Assembly (NCBI RefSeq): GCF_031085295.1 | Contig: NZ_JAVFWO010000001.1 | Location: 1 to 64,000, forward strand | Origin: Microbacterium psychrotolerans | Lineage (GTDB): Bacteria; Actinomycetota; Actinomycetes; Actinomycetales; Microbacteriaceae | DNA length: 64,000 bases | Direction of reading: 5' to 3' | Part shown: in pieces, positions 24,687 through 32,464 of the stretch | Numbering within the stretch: position 1 is the first letter of the stretch | How the letters are laid out: every line of letters starts with the position of its first letter | Notes under the pieces: model-generated | Databases searched by the model: none | Seen by the model: only the letters and a program-made list of their open reading frames with translations | Told to the model about the DNA's origin: nothing | Translations under genes and position numbers: made by a program

Positions 24687-24707
24687 CGTGAGAATGGTTG
24701 GCGTGCC

Positions 24708-25250
24708 GTGTCGAAGAACTCGCCCATCGCCGATGTCGTCATGCATCCCGTGCGGCTCCGGATCATCCAGCAACTCGGCACCCGCCAGGTCACGACCGCG
24801 GATCTTCGCGCCGCCATGCCGGATGTCCCGCAAGCGACGCTCTACCGTCATGTCGCCGCGCTCGTCGAAGCCGACATCCTCGCGGTCGTGGAGGAGCGGC
24901 GGGTGCGCGGCGCGATCGAGCGAACGTTCACCCTGGGTGGAAGGATGGCGCACGTCGACCAAGCAGAGCTCCGGGAGATGAGCGAACAGGAGTTGCGCCA
25001 GTCGTTCCTGACGTTCATCGCCCACCTCGGGGAGACGTTCGATCGCGCGAGCACTTCGGATGCCGATGGCGATTACCGCGACTTCCTCGGCTTCGGCGAA
25101 GTGCAGTTGCACGTCACCACCGCCGACCTCAGCGAAATCCAGGCCCGCCTGAGCGAGCTGCTCGCGCCCTACCTGTCCGCCACAGGTCCAGAACACCGTA
25201 CCGTGACATTCGCCACAGCCCTGATACCCGAACCGCCTCGCCGAGCCTGA
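24708..25250 (+). CDS. Helix-turn-helix transcriptional regulator (ArsR-like fold)
   Basis: A 180-residue regulator. The N-terminal winged helix is visible (MHPVRLRIIQQLGTRQVTTADLRAAMPDVPQATLYRHVAALVEADILAVVEERR), followed by an effector or dimer domain with LREMSEQELRQSFLTFIAHLGETF. It matches the group of HTH proteins that sit divergent to small ABC-2 exporters. GTG 24708 has no clear Shine-Dalgarno. The inverted repeat between it and the ABC operon suggests that it represses both. Confidence 0.88.
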   Translation: MSKNSPIADVVMHPVRLRIIQQLGTRQVTTADLRAAMPDVPQATLYRHVAALVEADILAVVEERRVRGAIERTFTLGGRMAHVDQAELREMSEQELRQSFLTFIAHLGETFDRASTSDADGDYRDFLGFGEVQLHVTTADLSEIQARLSELLAPYLSATGPEHRTVTFATALIPEPPRRA

Positions 25251-25423
25251 GACTGGCCAGCGGTTCAGGACCGAGGGAGGCGTCATCCGCCGTCGATGCC
25301 CGGCGTGGACTCGCCTCGGCAGCTAGCCCATTGTTCCCCTCGAACTCCTTCACATGGTCGGCGTGGGCCCGGCGGCCCGCTCGAGCGCAGGTGTCCTCAG
25401 CGGATCGCTCCGGGCGGGATGCG

Positions 25424-26854
25424 TCAGCCGCCGATCCACCCGATGTTGGCTGAATGGAGCCCGTTGGGCGGATGCGGGGACTCACTCTCACCGCCGGATC
25501 CGAGCATGGACCGCGTGAGTTGCTGGCGTGAATCCATCAGGCGGTTCAGTTCGCCGACGAGGTCCTCGTCGCGGGGGTCGCGCTCGTCTTGTAGCGCGCG
25601 GAGCACACTTCGCCGCATCAACTCCTTCGCGAAAGAGCCTGTCGTCCCTTCGGCTCGTTCCGCAGCGGCCTCGAGTGCCGCATCCGAGTACGGGAGGCCG
25701 TGCGCATAGCGACGGAACAAACGACGCCGTTCCGCCGGTGCGGGAAGGGGAACCTCGACGGCGAGATCGACCCTGCCCGGTCGCTCCGCGAGGGCACGCT
25801 CGAGCACTTCGACTCTGTTGGTCGTCATGATGAAGGCCACGTCGGCGTCGCCATCCAGGCCGTCGAGGGCGTCGAGCACTTCGAACAGCAACGGTTGAGG
25901 AGAACCGTGACGCTCCATGGCGACGAGGTCGATGTCTTCGAGCACGACGAGAGCGGGCTGAAACGTGCGCGCGATCTCGGCGGCCGCGCTGATGAAGCGG
26001 ATGCTCGACCCGGTGAGGACCACGGCGGTGATGTCGGGTGTCTCGGTGAGGAGGTGACGGACGGTGAGGGTCTTGCCCGTCCCGGGTGGGCCGTACAGCA
26101 GCACGCCGCGCTTCAGGTGCTGACCCGCTCGCTTCAGGGCGTCACTCCGTTCACCGATCGTGATCACGTGCTGGACGATCTCTTCGAGCACGCCCTCCCC
26201 GAGCACGATGTCGTCGGCGGCGACTGACGGTCGCTGCACGAAGGTGGCGCCGGCGTCGCGGCCGTACTCCGTGGCTTGAAATGACAGCACCTGGCCGCGG
26301 AGAACGCTGCGCTCGATCATCGTTCGCCGGAGTGTCTCGAGGAAGCCGGTGACAACCTCATCGTCGGCACCCATCACCTCCACAACCGCGGCCGGCCTGC
26401 CGAACTGGGGAGCGGCAGCCCGCTGCGCGAGCACGATGGGCGCGCCCTCGAAGTGCAGCAGCCGCACGCCGAGCGACACCACTCTCGTGCTCGCACTCGG
26501 GCCTGTCGCCCGCTCCGTGTAGTCCACCGGGCCCGGTGCATAACGTGCGTGAGCGTTGGTGATCCACTCTGCCAGCGCTTGGTGATGCCTCTGATCTCCG
26601 CCGGTGACGCCGATGAGGCGCCCCTCGCCCTGCTCTCCCAACGCGTTCAACGCGACATCCGCATCGACCAGCCGGTGGTCGGCGATGTGCTCCACAACCA
26701 CCGAAACTTGCGACGCGTCGGTCCCCAGATGGTCGCTGATCACATCGCCCAAGGGCGTGCGGGAAGGTGACAATTCGCTCGCAGCCAATTGGTTCACTCG
26801 ATGGAGGTAGCTGGATACTGCGCGCATCAGATCGCGATCATCGTCCTGCAACAT
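25424..26854 (-). CDS. AAA family ATPase (FtsH/Cdc48-like module)
   Basis: A 476-residue protein with an N-terminal regulatory half (about 1-220) and one AAA+ module. The module shows Walker A LYGPPGTGKT (about 259-268), Walker B LVVLEDIDLVA, sensor 1 FIMTTNRVEVLERALAERPGRVD (arginine finger included) and a C-terminal helical lid. No protease or membrane segment is present, so it probably remodels a protein partner in the cytoplasm. Start ATG 26854 lacks a strong ribosome site; an internal ATG ten codons on is possible. It stands alone between unrelated genes. Confidence 0.9.
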   Translation of the reverse strand: MLQDDDRDLMRAVSSYLHRVNQLAASELSPSRTPLGDVISDHLGTDASQVSVVVEHIADHRLVDADVALNALGEQGEGRLIGVTGGDQRHHQALAEWITNAHARYAPGPVDYTERATGPSASTRVVSLGVRLLHFEGAPIVLAQRAAAPQFGRPAAVVEVMGADDEVVTGFLETLRRTMIERSVLRGQVLSFQATEYGRDAGATFVQRPSVAADDIVLGEGVLEEIVQHVITIGERSDALKRAGQHLKRGVLLYGPPGTGKTLTVRHLLTETPDITAVVLTGSSIRFISAAAEIARTFQPALVVLEDIDLVAMERHGSPQPLLFEVLDALDGLDGDADVAFIMTTNRVEVLERALAERPGRVDLAVEVPLPAPAERRRLFRRYAHGLPYSDAALEAAAERAEGTTGSFAKELMRRSVLRALQDERDPRDEDLVGELNRLMDSRQQLTRSMLGSGGESESPHPPNGLHSANIGWIGG

Positions 26855-26967
26855 GGCACGACTCTTTCACACGCTCGCGACACGACATCACACGTTGAAG
26901 TGACGCGGATCGCCCACCGGCTGACGGCGGGCAGAATCCTCTCGGCTCTTTGCACGACGCGAACCCG

Positions 26968-27438
26968 CTAGCGGTACTTCTCCAGCAGCTCGAGGTCGTG
27001 GATGTCCGCAGCACGAAGCTCGTACCCGTTGCGGAAGCGCAGTTGTTGGGAGACTGAAAGGCAAGGGATCACCGAGCCGTCGATCGTCCCCACGGCGAAT
27101 CCGTCCGACGCATAGACGAAGGTGTCCCCACCCAGGCCGGCCTGCTGCCCGCTGCCGTCTTCGGCGAACGCCACCGGGTGGACGTCGACGACTCGCCCGT
27201 CCGGAGCGGTCAGTTCGAGCCGAGAAGGCGCCCAGTCGGTTGTGATCACGAAACCCCGCTCGCCGAGCAGTTCGAGGAAAGAGGGGAGATCGCGGATGTC
27301 GACGGCCACGTCCATGTCGTCGTGTGCTCGCGTCTGACGTCCCACGATGGCGTCGACGGCCCAGCCGCCGGCCAGCCATACTCTCAGTCCCGCGGCCGCG
27401 AAGGCCCGAAACAGATCGACAACCTGGCTGCCCTCCAC
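26968..27438 (-). CDS. Nucleotidyltransferase-domain protein (aminoglycoside/lincosamide adenylyltransferase-like)
   Basis: A 156-residue protein of the small nucleotidyltransferase fold. WLAGGWAVDAIVGRQTRAHDDMDVAVDI gives the GG...W and DxD pattern; the acidic pair binds Mg-ATP. VDVHPVAF follows, as in ANT(2'')- and Lnu-type enzymes. This could be an antibiotic adenylyltransferase or a housekeeping relative; sequence alone does not settle it. Start GTG 27438 has only a weak ribosome site (GGTAGAG). No mobile element or other resistance gene is beside it. Confidence 0.82.
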   Translation of the reverse strand: MEGSQVVDLFRAFAAAGLRVWLAGGWAVDAIVGRQTRAHDDMDVAVDIRDLPSFLELLGERGFVITTDWAPSRLELTAPDGRVVDVHPVAFAEDGSGQQAGLGGDTFVYASDGFAVGTIDGSVIPCLSVSQQLRFRNGYELRAADIHDLELLEKYR

Positions 27439-27462
27439 GGCTCTACCGACCGTTCGGCCGAC

Positions 27463-27732
27463 CTACCAGATGGTGCCGCCGCCGAGCGAAATGCCGCCCC
27501 ACGTGAGCGCAATGAAGATCGCGGCGAACACGACGGGAGCGATGCCCTTGCCGTTGCGCGCGAGTCCCTTGAGGAGGGCGATCACGGCGAGGACTGCCGC
27601 GACGATGGAAAGGCCGCCGCCCAGAATCAATCCGATGAACAGGGGGATGGGCATGAGCACGAGGCCGGCCAGCGCGAACCAGAACGCGGCCCAGGCCGTG
27701 GGGTTGGAGCGGCGTTCGACGGAGGAAGACAT
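27463..27732 (-). CDS. Small membrane protein, 89 residues
   Basis: Three hydrophobic segments (AFWFALAGLVLMPIPLFIGLILGGGL, VAAVLAVIALL and PVVFAAIFIALTWGGISL) with short polar ends; resembles small DUF4190-type proteins of actinobacteria. Function unknown. ATG 27732 is chosen because GATAAT (27739-27744) ends six bases before it, giving a leaderless transcript; the longer frame to 27813 has no ribosome site. Confidence 0.75.
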   Translation of the reverse strand: MSSSVERRSNPTAWAAFWFALAGLVLMPIPLFIGLILGGGLSIVAAVLAVIALLKGLARNGKGIAPVVFAAIFIALTWGGISLGGGTIW

Positions 27733-27848
27733 GCGTCCATTATCTCGTGCTCGTTCCCACAGCCCCGGAGCAGGGCGGCCGCGCCGCATGATCTTCTCCG
27801 GCGCAACTCGCAAGGGGGTGCGTCCGAGGCAGGAGCTATCCTCCCGTC

Positions 27849-28421
27849 ATGGCCAGCCGTGTGAACAAGCCGGAGCTGCACGTGGACACGGTCGCGGACT
27901 GGGAAGCCTGGTTGAACTCGGACCCCGACCCGAGCGGGGTCCGGCTACGACTGCGGAAGAAGGCGTCGACCCGACCTGGGATCACGTACGCCGAGGCGCT
28001 CGATGTCGCGCTGTGCTTCGGGTGGATCGATGGGCAGTCGCAGTCCCTCGACGCCGACTTCTACCTGCAGACCTTCACGCCACGACGGCAGCGAAGCATC
28101 TGGTCGAAGGTCAACATCGGTCACGTGACCCGGCTGATCGAGGAAGGCCGGATGCGGCCCCAAGGCCAGCTCGAGATCGACCGCGCCAAGGCGGACGGAC
28201 GGTGGGACAACGCGTATCGGCAACGCGACGGCGACCTCCCCGTGGAGCTGCAGGAAGCCCTGAACGCAGACCCGGAGGTCGCCAAGGCCTTCGCGAGCCA
28301 GTCGGCGCAGAACCGATTCGCGATGGCCTTCCGCGTGGGCAACCTCAAACGGCCGGCTTCGCGAGCCGCACGCGTCGCCGAGTACGTCGAGATGCTCAAA
28401 CGAGGCGACACCCTGCATTGA
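27849..28421 (+). CDS. YdeI/OmpD-associated family protein
   Basis: A 190-residue protein of the YdeI group: WEAWLNSDPDPSGVRLRLRKK, ITYAEALDVALCFGWIDGQ and the C-terminal ARRVAEYVEML-like segment are the family's usual landmarks. In enterics relatives are linked to resistance to polymyxin or bacteriocins; the biochemical role is unknown. TATCCT (27837-27842) ends six bases before ATG 27849, so the mRNA is probably leaderless. Divergent from the small membrane protein, 116 bases away. Confidence 0.9.
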   Translation: MASRVNKPELHVDTVADWEAWLNSDPDPSGVRLRLRKKASTRPGITYAEALDVALCFGWIDGQSQSLDADFYLQTFTPRRQRSIWSKVNIGHVTRLIEEGRMRPQGQLEIDRAKADGRWDNAYRQRDGDLPVELQEALNADPEVAKAFASQSAQNRFAMAFRVGNLKRPASRAARVAEYVEMLKRGDTLH

Positions 28422-28542
28422 CGACCGCCGAGCAGAGCCGACCACCCCATGGATACCCCCTAGACGGCCGCCTTCGGTCCTTGGCGGGGGCGAGGGACGA
28501 GGGACGGTTGATGTGCCGGCGGGTCTCTGGGACCGTACTTGC

Positions 28543-29379
28543 ATGAAGGATCTCCCATCCTCGCTTCCCGCAGCCGAGACCGGCTATGTCGAACTCGGTC
28601 AACTGCGCATGTACTACGAAGTCCATGGCGATGTCACCGACGGCACACCGCTGGTGCTGCTGCACGGCGGTCTCTTCGACATCGAGCAGCAGTTCGGTGC
28701 GCTCATCCCCCACCTCGCGGTGGGGCGGAGAGTCGTCGCGGTGGACTTCCAGGGGCACGGCCGCACGAACGACATCGACCGGCCGTTCTCTGCGGCGGCG
28801 TTCGCCGACGACGTGCTGGGCGTGCTCGACCACCTCGGCATCGGACGCGCCGACATCTTCGGCTTCAGCGTCGGCGGGGCTGTCGCGCTCGACCTCGCGA
28901 TCGACCACCCGGAACGGGTCAGGCGGCTCATCGTCTCATCCACGTCGTTCGCCGCGTCGGGCATGCGCGGTTCTGAGAACGCGGAGGCGGTCGGCGCGAT
29001 GACCGTCGACATGATCGCCGGCACGCCGATGGAAGCCGCTTATCTCGCGAAGTCGCCCCATCCCGACCTGCAACATCTCCAGGTGCTTCTCGACAAGCTC
29101 GGCGCGACGTACGAGCGCGGGTTCCCTGATCGCACCGAAGCGGAGATTCGCGCGATCGCGGCACCGACGCTCATCACCGTAGGCGACGCCGACATGGTCT
29201 CTCTCGAGCATGCCGTTGAGTTTCTGCGCCTCCGCGGCGGTGACGTGAATGGCGACTTCGTCGGCGTTCCGGCATCCCAGCTCGCAGTGTTTCCGGGCAC
29301 GACCCACTTCTTCGGGCTGGCGCGAACCGACCTGGTCCGCGACGTGGTCGTCGGATTCCTCGACGACGCCCCCGCCTAG
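28543..29379 (+). CDS. Alpha/beta hydrolase
   Basis: A 278-residue alpha/beta hydrolase. LVLLHGGLFDIEQQFGALIPHL gives the oxyanion-hole HGG, DFQGHGRTNDIDRPFS follows, and the nucleophile elbow is FGFSVGGAVAL (Ser near residue 110). The acid is likely in LITVGDADMVSLEHA and the histidine in FPGTTHFFGLAR. Substrate unknown; esterase or lactonase type. I take ATG 28543 (MKDLPSSLP), which has no Shine-Dalgarno; the frame opens at 28513. No partner genes. Confidence 0.9.
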   Translation: MKDLPSSLPAAETGYVELGQLRMYYEVHGDVTDGTPLVLLHGGLFDIEQQFGALIPHLAVGRRVVAVDFQGHGRTNDIDRPFSAAAFADDVLGVLDHLGIGRADIFGFSVGGAVALDLAIDHPERVRRLIVSSTSFAASGMRGSENAEAVGAMTVDMIAGTPMEAAYLAKSPHPDLQHLQVLLDKLGATYERGFPDRTEAEIRAIAAPTLITVGDADMVSLEHAVEFLRLRGGDVNGDFVGVPASQLAVFPGTTHFFGLARTDLVRDVVVGFLDDAPA

Positions 29380-29524
29380 GCGTCACCGCGACAGCCGCCG
29401 TCCGCGACCGCAGGCGCCCGGCCGGCGCATTCTGCGGCGCCGAGGTGCATCCGAATCGACGCGAGCGAGAGAACAACCTCATAGCGGGTGAACACCTACC
29501 CGCCACACAGGAGGGGACAGTCCA

Positions 29525-29743
29525 ATGAAGCGCATTCTCGCTACCGGAGCCATCGTCGTTCTCGCCGTCTTCGGCGTCGCCGGTACCGCCAACGCCGCGC
29601 CCGCAGACGCTGCCTGCTTCGGCCAGGTGCACAAGACGATCAACACCGAGGGGGCCCTCGGGTTCACCAACGTCGGAGACGTCGTACAGGCGGTCGGCGG
29701 ACAGGTCAAGAACGACATCGCGCGGGGGCTCTGCGGCGGCTGA
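29525..29743 (+). CDS. Small secreted two-cysteine protein
   Basis: A 72-residue precursor. The N-terminus is a signal peptide (KR charge, hydrophobic core ATGAIVVLAVFGVAG, cleavage near TANA-AP), leaving about 47 residues with exactly two cysteines, one near each end (CFGQVH..., ...GLCGG), likely forming a disulfide. No known family recognised. AGGAGGGG precedes ATG at ideal distance. A GCGGGT/ACCCGC hairpin (29484-29503) lies in the leader just before the ribosome site, and a strong terminator follows the stop, so this is an independently controlled single gene. Confidence 0.8.
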   Translation: MKRILATGAIVVLAVFGVAGTANAAPADAACFGQVHKTINTEGALGFTNVGDVVQAVGGQVKNDIARGLCGG

Positions 29744-29767
29744 AGGCCGTAGCTCTCCCGCAGCGCT

Positions 29768-29804
29768 GTGGACGGCTCGGACGCATCGCGTCCGAGCCGT
29801 CCAC
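29768..29804 (+). terminator. Intrinsic-type terminator hairpin
   Basis: A perfect 17-bp stem (left arm GTGGACGGCTCGGACGC) with a three-base loop, 24 bases after the secreted-protein stop. A T-rich tract is weak, as is usual in this GC-rich genome. Confidence 0.8.
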
Positions 29805-29899
29805 TCGTCCTGGCCTGCCCGCTTCACGGTGACGACTGAACCCGCCTCTCCGCCGGCGCGGGCGGGTGAACAGGCAGTGCATCCCGTACGCTGTCGCGC

Positions 29900-30409
29900 G
29901 TGGCTCACTCGCCGTCGCTCGCCCGCGCATGGATCGGAACGATCGTGTTCCTCTTCCTCGCGCCGGGCATCGTCGCGGGGCTCGTCCCCTGGCTCATCAC
30001 GGGCTGGCAATGGCACGACTGGGGCGACGCGGCGTGGATCTTCTTGCCCGTCGGGTGGATCTTCATCGCCCTCGGTGTGGCATTCCTCCTGTATGCCTTC
30101 GCCTTGTTCGCCGTGCATCGGGGAACGCCTGCACCCGTCGCTCCCACCCAGACGCTCGTCGTCACCGGTGTGTATCGCTTCGTGCGCAATCCGATGTACC
30201 TCGCGGTGCTCGCGATCATCCTGGGGCAGGCGCTGCTGTTCGGCAGCTGGTGGCTCGTCCTGTATGCAGGCATCGCCCTCACCGCGGTCGTCGCGTTCGT
30301 GAAGGGCTACGAGGAGCCGACCCTCACGAGCACCTACGGCGAGCAGTATCTCGAGTATCGGCGCAACGTACCGGGGTGGTGGCCGCGGCTCACTCGATGG
30401 CGAGCATGA
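29900..30409 (+). CDS. Isoprenylcysteine carboxyl methyltransferase family membrane protein
   Basis: A 169-residue protein with about four membrane helices. The C-terminal signature TGVYRFVRNPMYLAVLAIILG and EEPTLTSTYGEQYLEYRRNVPGWWPR is the ICMT/PEMT pattern that binds S-adenosylmethionine and a lipid-like acceptor. Bacterial members methylate unknown small or lipid substrates. GTG 29900 lies seven bases after TACGCT (29887-29892), implying a leaderless mRNA. Monocistronic. Confidence 0.9.
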   Translation: MAHSPSLARAWIGTIVFLFLAPGIVAGLVPWLITGWQWHDWGDAAWIFLPVGWIFIALGVAFLLYAFALFAVHRGTPAPVAPTQTLVVTGVYRFVRNPMYLAVLAIILGQALLFGSWWLVLYAGIALTAVVAFVKGYEEPTLTSTYGEQYLEYRRNVPGWWPRLTRWRA

Positions 30410-30452
30410 CCCGGCCTTGAGCCGCCGGCCGAGGGATACCGAGGTGGCGCTG

Positions 30453-31337
30453 CTACGTGAGAAGCATCGGCAGGAGCTGTAGACCGATGGCGCTCGCAAC
30501 GTATCGATGGCGCCGGTTGCTCGTCAGCTGAGCGGCCCAATCGAAGACACCGATGTCGACGATCTCTTGGAAGCTGCCCACTCGGTCATGCACCCCGTAC
30601 CCGACGCGGAGCCCGTGGTAATAGCGCGACTCGAGGGACTCCTCGCGAATCGCTACGTCGGGTAACGTCCCTTCGAGCGCGGTGCGAACGCGTGGGCCGA
30701 TCGCAGGCAGGACATCGTTCGATCGAACGACGACGACAGGTCGCTGCCACGCCAGGCCGTGAGTCTCCGCCGCGGATTCGAGCAGCCGCCGGTACACGCG
30801 AAGGTGCGCGACCACCGCCGCCACTTCGAATCCATCCTCCGGCAGGCCGACACCGGCGTCGGCGAGCATCAGCAGTCGAAAGTGCTTGGTGCGCCCGTTG
30901 TCCTGCCCCATCGGCTGCATCCTGAGCAGTTGATGCACCGTGCACAGACGGACATGCTCAGCGGCGTCGCGGCGGAGGCGCGCGGCGCACTCGAGCGCCA
31001 ACACGTTCGTCGCGTCCGACACGACCTCGGTTCCACGAATCGTCGAAAGGATGCGGTCCTGGGAGCCCGTTGCAAGCACCGACACCGCACCGAGCGGGGC
31101 CACCGGCGACAGCAGCAGCGCTTCGTATTCCGTCGCAGCCTCGAGTGCCAGCGAGTCGTACGCAACGCTCGTGCGAAGGTCCACGGGACTGGGACGCACT
31201 GTCGGATCCACCGCCCACTGCGCAAGCAGATCCGACGGACGCCGCTTGCCCGCTTCAGATCGAGCCGCCGCGAGCAATTCCCCGCGACGGCTGCTGGGCG
31301 AAGTGCGCCCGCGATGCTCCATCGACTCATCATTCAT
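30453..31337 (-). CDS. Uncharacterised protein with HisRS/HisZ-like (class II aaRS) features
   Basis: A protein of about 294 residues without a confident family. LCTVHQLLRMQPMGQDNGRTKHFRLLMLADAG resembles motif 2 of class II aminoacyl-tRNA synthetases (..FRxE....R.F.Q...E..G). ESRYYHGLRVGYGV, IVDIGVFDWAAQL and SAIGLQLLPML are placed like the YYTG, GGRYD and motif 3 regions of HisRS/HisZ. The acidic and arginine residues needed for aminoacylation are not clearly kept and there is no anticodon domain. The start is uncertain (ATG 31337 or 31322, TTG 31367). No his genes nearby. The assignment is a reading by eye. Confidence 0.55.
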   Translation of the reverse strand: MNDESMEHRGRTSPSSRRGELLAAARSEAGKRRPSDLLAQWAVDPTVRPSPVDLRTSVAYDSLALEAATEYEALLLSPVAPLGAVSVLATGSQDRILSTIRGTEVVSDATNVLALECAARLRRDAAEHVRLCTVHQLLRMQPMGQDNGRTKHFRLLMLADAGVGLPEDGFEVAAVVAHLRVYRRLLESAAETHGLAWQRPVVVVRSNDVLPAIGPRVRTALEGTLPDVAIREESLESRYYHGLRVGYGVHDRVGSFQEIVDIGVFDWAAQLTSNRRHRYVASAIGLQLLPMLLT

Positions 31338-31450
31338 TCGATCGAGGTGCGACACAACCGACCTCAAGCCGGTCTAGGGAATCCGCTGCAACCCCGGTCG
31401 GTCGCCGCTCGCGTTTCGGCCCTCGAAGCGGCGCGCGCCGTCGCCGCGGC

Positions 31451-32374
31451 TCAGGCGACGCGGAGCTCCTCGGGCTCGACCACCACGTCGACCAGGGCGC
31501 CGTTGCGCCAGACGGTCATCTCCATCCGCCGCCCGATGGCTCCCGCGACCATGCGGCGCTGCAGCGCGGTGGGGTCGGCGATCGCCACGCCGTCCAGTGA
31601 CAGCACGATGTCGCCCGCGCGGGCGCCAGCGGCGGCGGCGGGGCTCTTCGCGACGACCGAGACCACCTGCATCCCGACCCGCGCCCCGGCCTTCGCCGCC
31701 ACGTCGGGTCCGAGCGGGACCGTCGCGCCGGCGATGCCCAGCCAGGCTCGCCGCACGCGGCCGGTGGTGCGCAGGGCATCGATGATCTCACGCGTCGTGG
31801 CGTTGATGGGCACGGCGAGCCCGAGCCCGATGCCGGCCACGGCGGTGTTCACGCCGACCATCCGGCCGGCACTGTCGGCCAGCACGCCGCCGCTGTTGCC
31901 GGGATTGAGTGCGGCGTCGGTCTGGATGACCTCGTCGATCACGCGCCCCGAACGTGTCGGAAGCGATCGTCCGAGCGCTGACACGATGCCGGCCGTCACG
32001 CTCCCTGAGAAGCCGCGCGGGTTGCCCAGCGCGACCACCAGCTGCCCGACTCCGAGGGCCGCGGCATCCCCCATACGGACCGGCGGCGGTGTCGGTCCGT
32101 CGGCGTGCAGGACGGCGAGGTCCGAGAGCGGGTCGGCACCGATGACGGACGCCGCCGCCACGCTGCCGTCGGGGAAGGCCAGCTCGACCCCGACCGCTGC
32201 CTCGACCACGTGGGCGCTCGTGAGGAGGTGTCCTCCATCGGTGATGACCGAGGCGCTGCCCGCGCCCATCCCCTGACGAGTCCGCACACTGACCGCAGCC
32301 ACCGAAGGCAGCACGGTCTGCGCGACGCGCATCACCGTCGATGAGTACGCGTCGAGCGCCTCACTGTCGTCCAT
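31451..32374 (-). CDS. Trypsin-like serine protease with PDZ domain (S1C, HtrA/DegP type)
   Basis: A 307-residue HtrA-type protease. The catalytic triad is visible: His in LLTSAHVVEAAV, Asp in DPLSDLAVLHAD, Ser in NPGNSGGVLAD. One PDZ domain follows (VVAKSPAAAAGARAGDIVLSLDGVAI). Unlike most HtrA proteins it has no signal peptide or membrane anchor, so a cytoplasmic location is inferred. The start ATG 32374 follows GACACT by six bases rather than a Shine-Dalgarno; the longer frame begins at 32422 and adds no signal. It probably degrades or chaperones damaged proteins. Confidence 0.9.
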   Translation of the reverse strand: MDDSEALDAYSSTVMRVAQTVLPSVAAVSVRTRQGMGAGSASVITDGGHLLTSAHVVEAAVGVELAFPDGSVAAASVIGADPLSDLAVLHADGPTPPPVRMGDAAALGVGQLVVALGNPRGFSGSVTAGIVSALGRSLPTRSGRVIDEVIQTDAALNPGNSGGVLADSAGRMVGVNTAVAGIGLGLAVPINATTREIIDALRTTGRVRRAWLGIAGATVPLGPDVAAKAGARVGMQVVSVVAKSPAAAAGARAGDIVLSLDGVAIADPTALQRRMVAGAIGRRMEMTVWRNGALVDVVVEPEELRVA

Positions 32375-32464
32375 GCGACCAGTGTCGACCTCTCGGGGGC
32401 CGCACGGCGCGAGTTCGCGCACGGCGGAAGCGCGAGCCGACGCAGCCCGTGAGACCGCCGAGCG

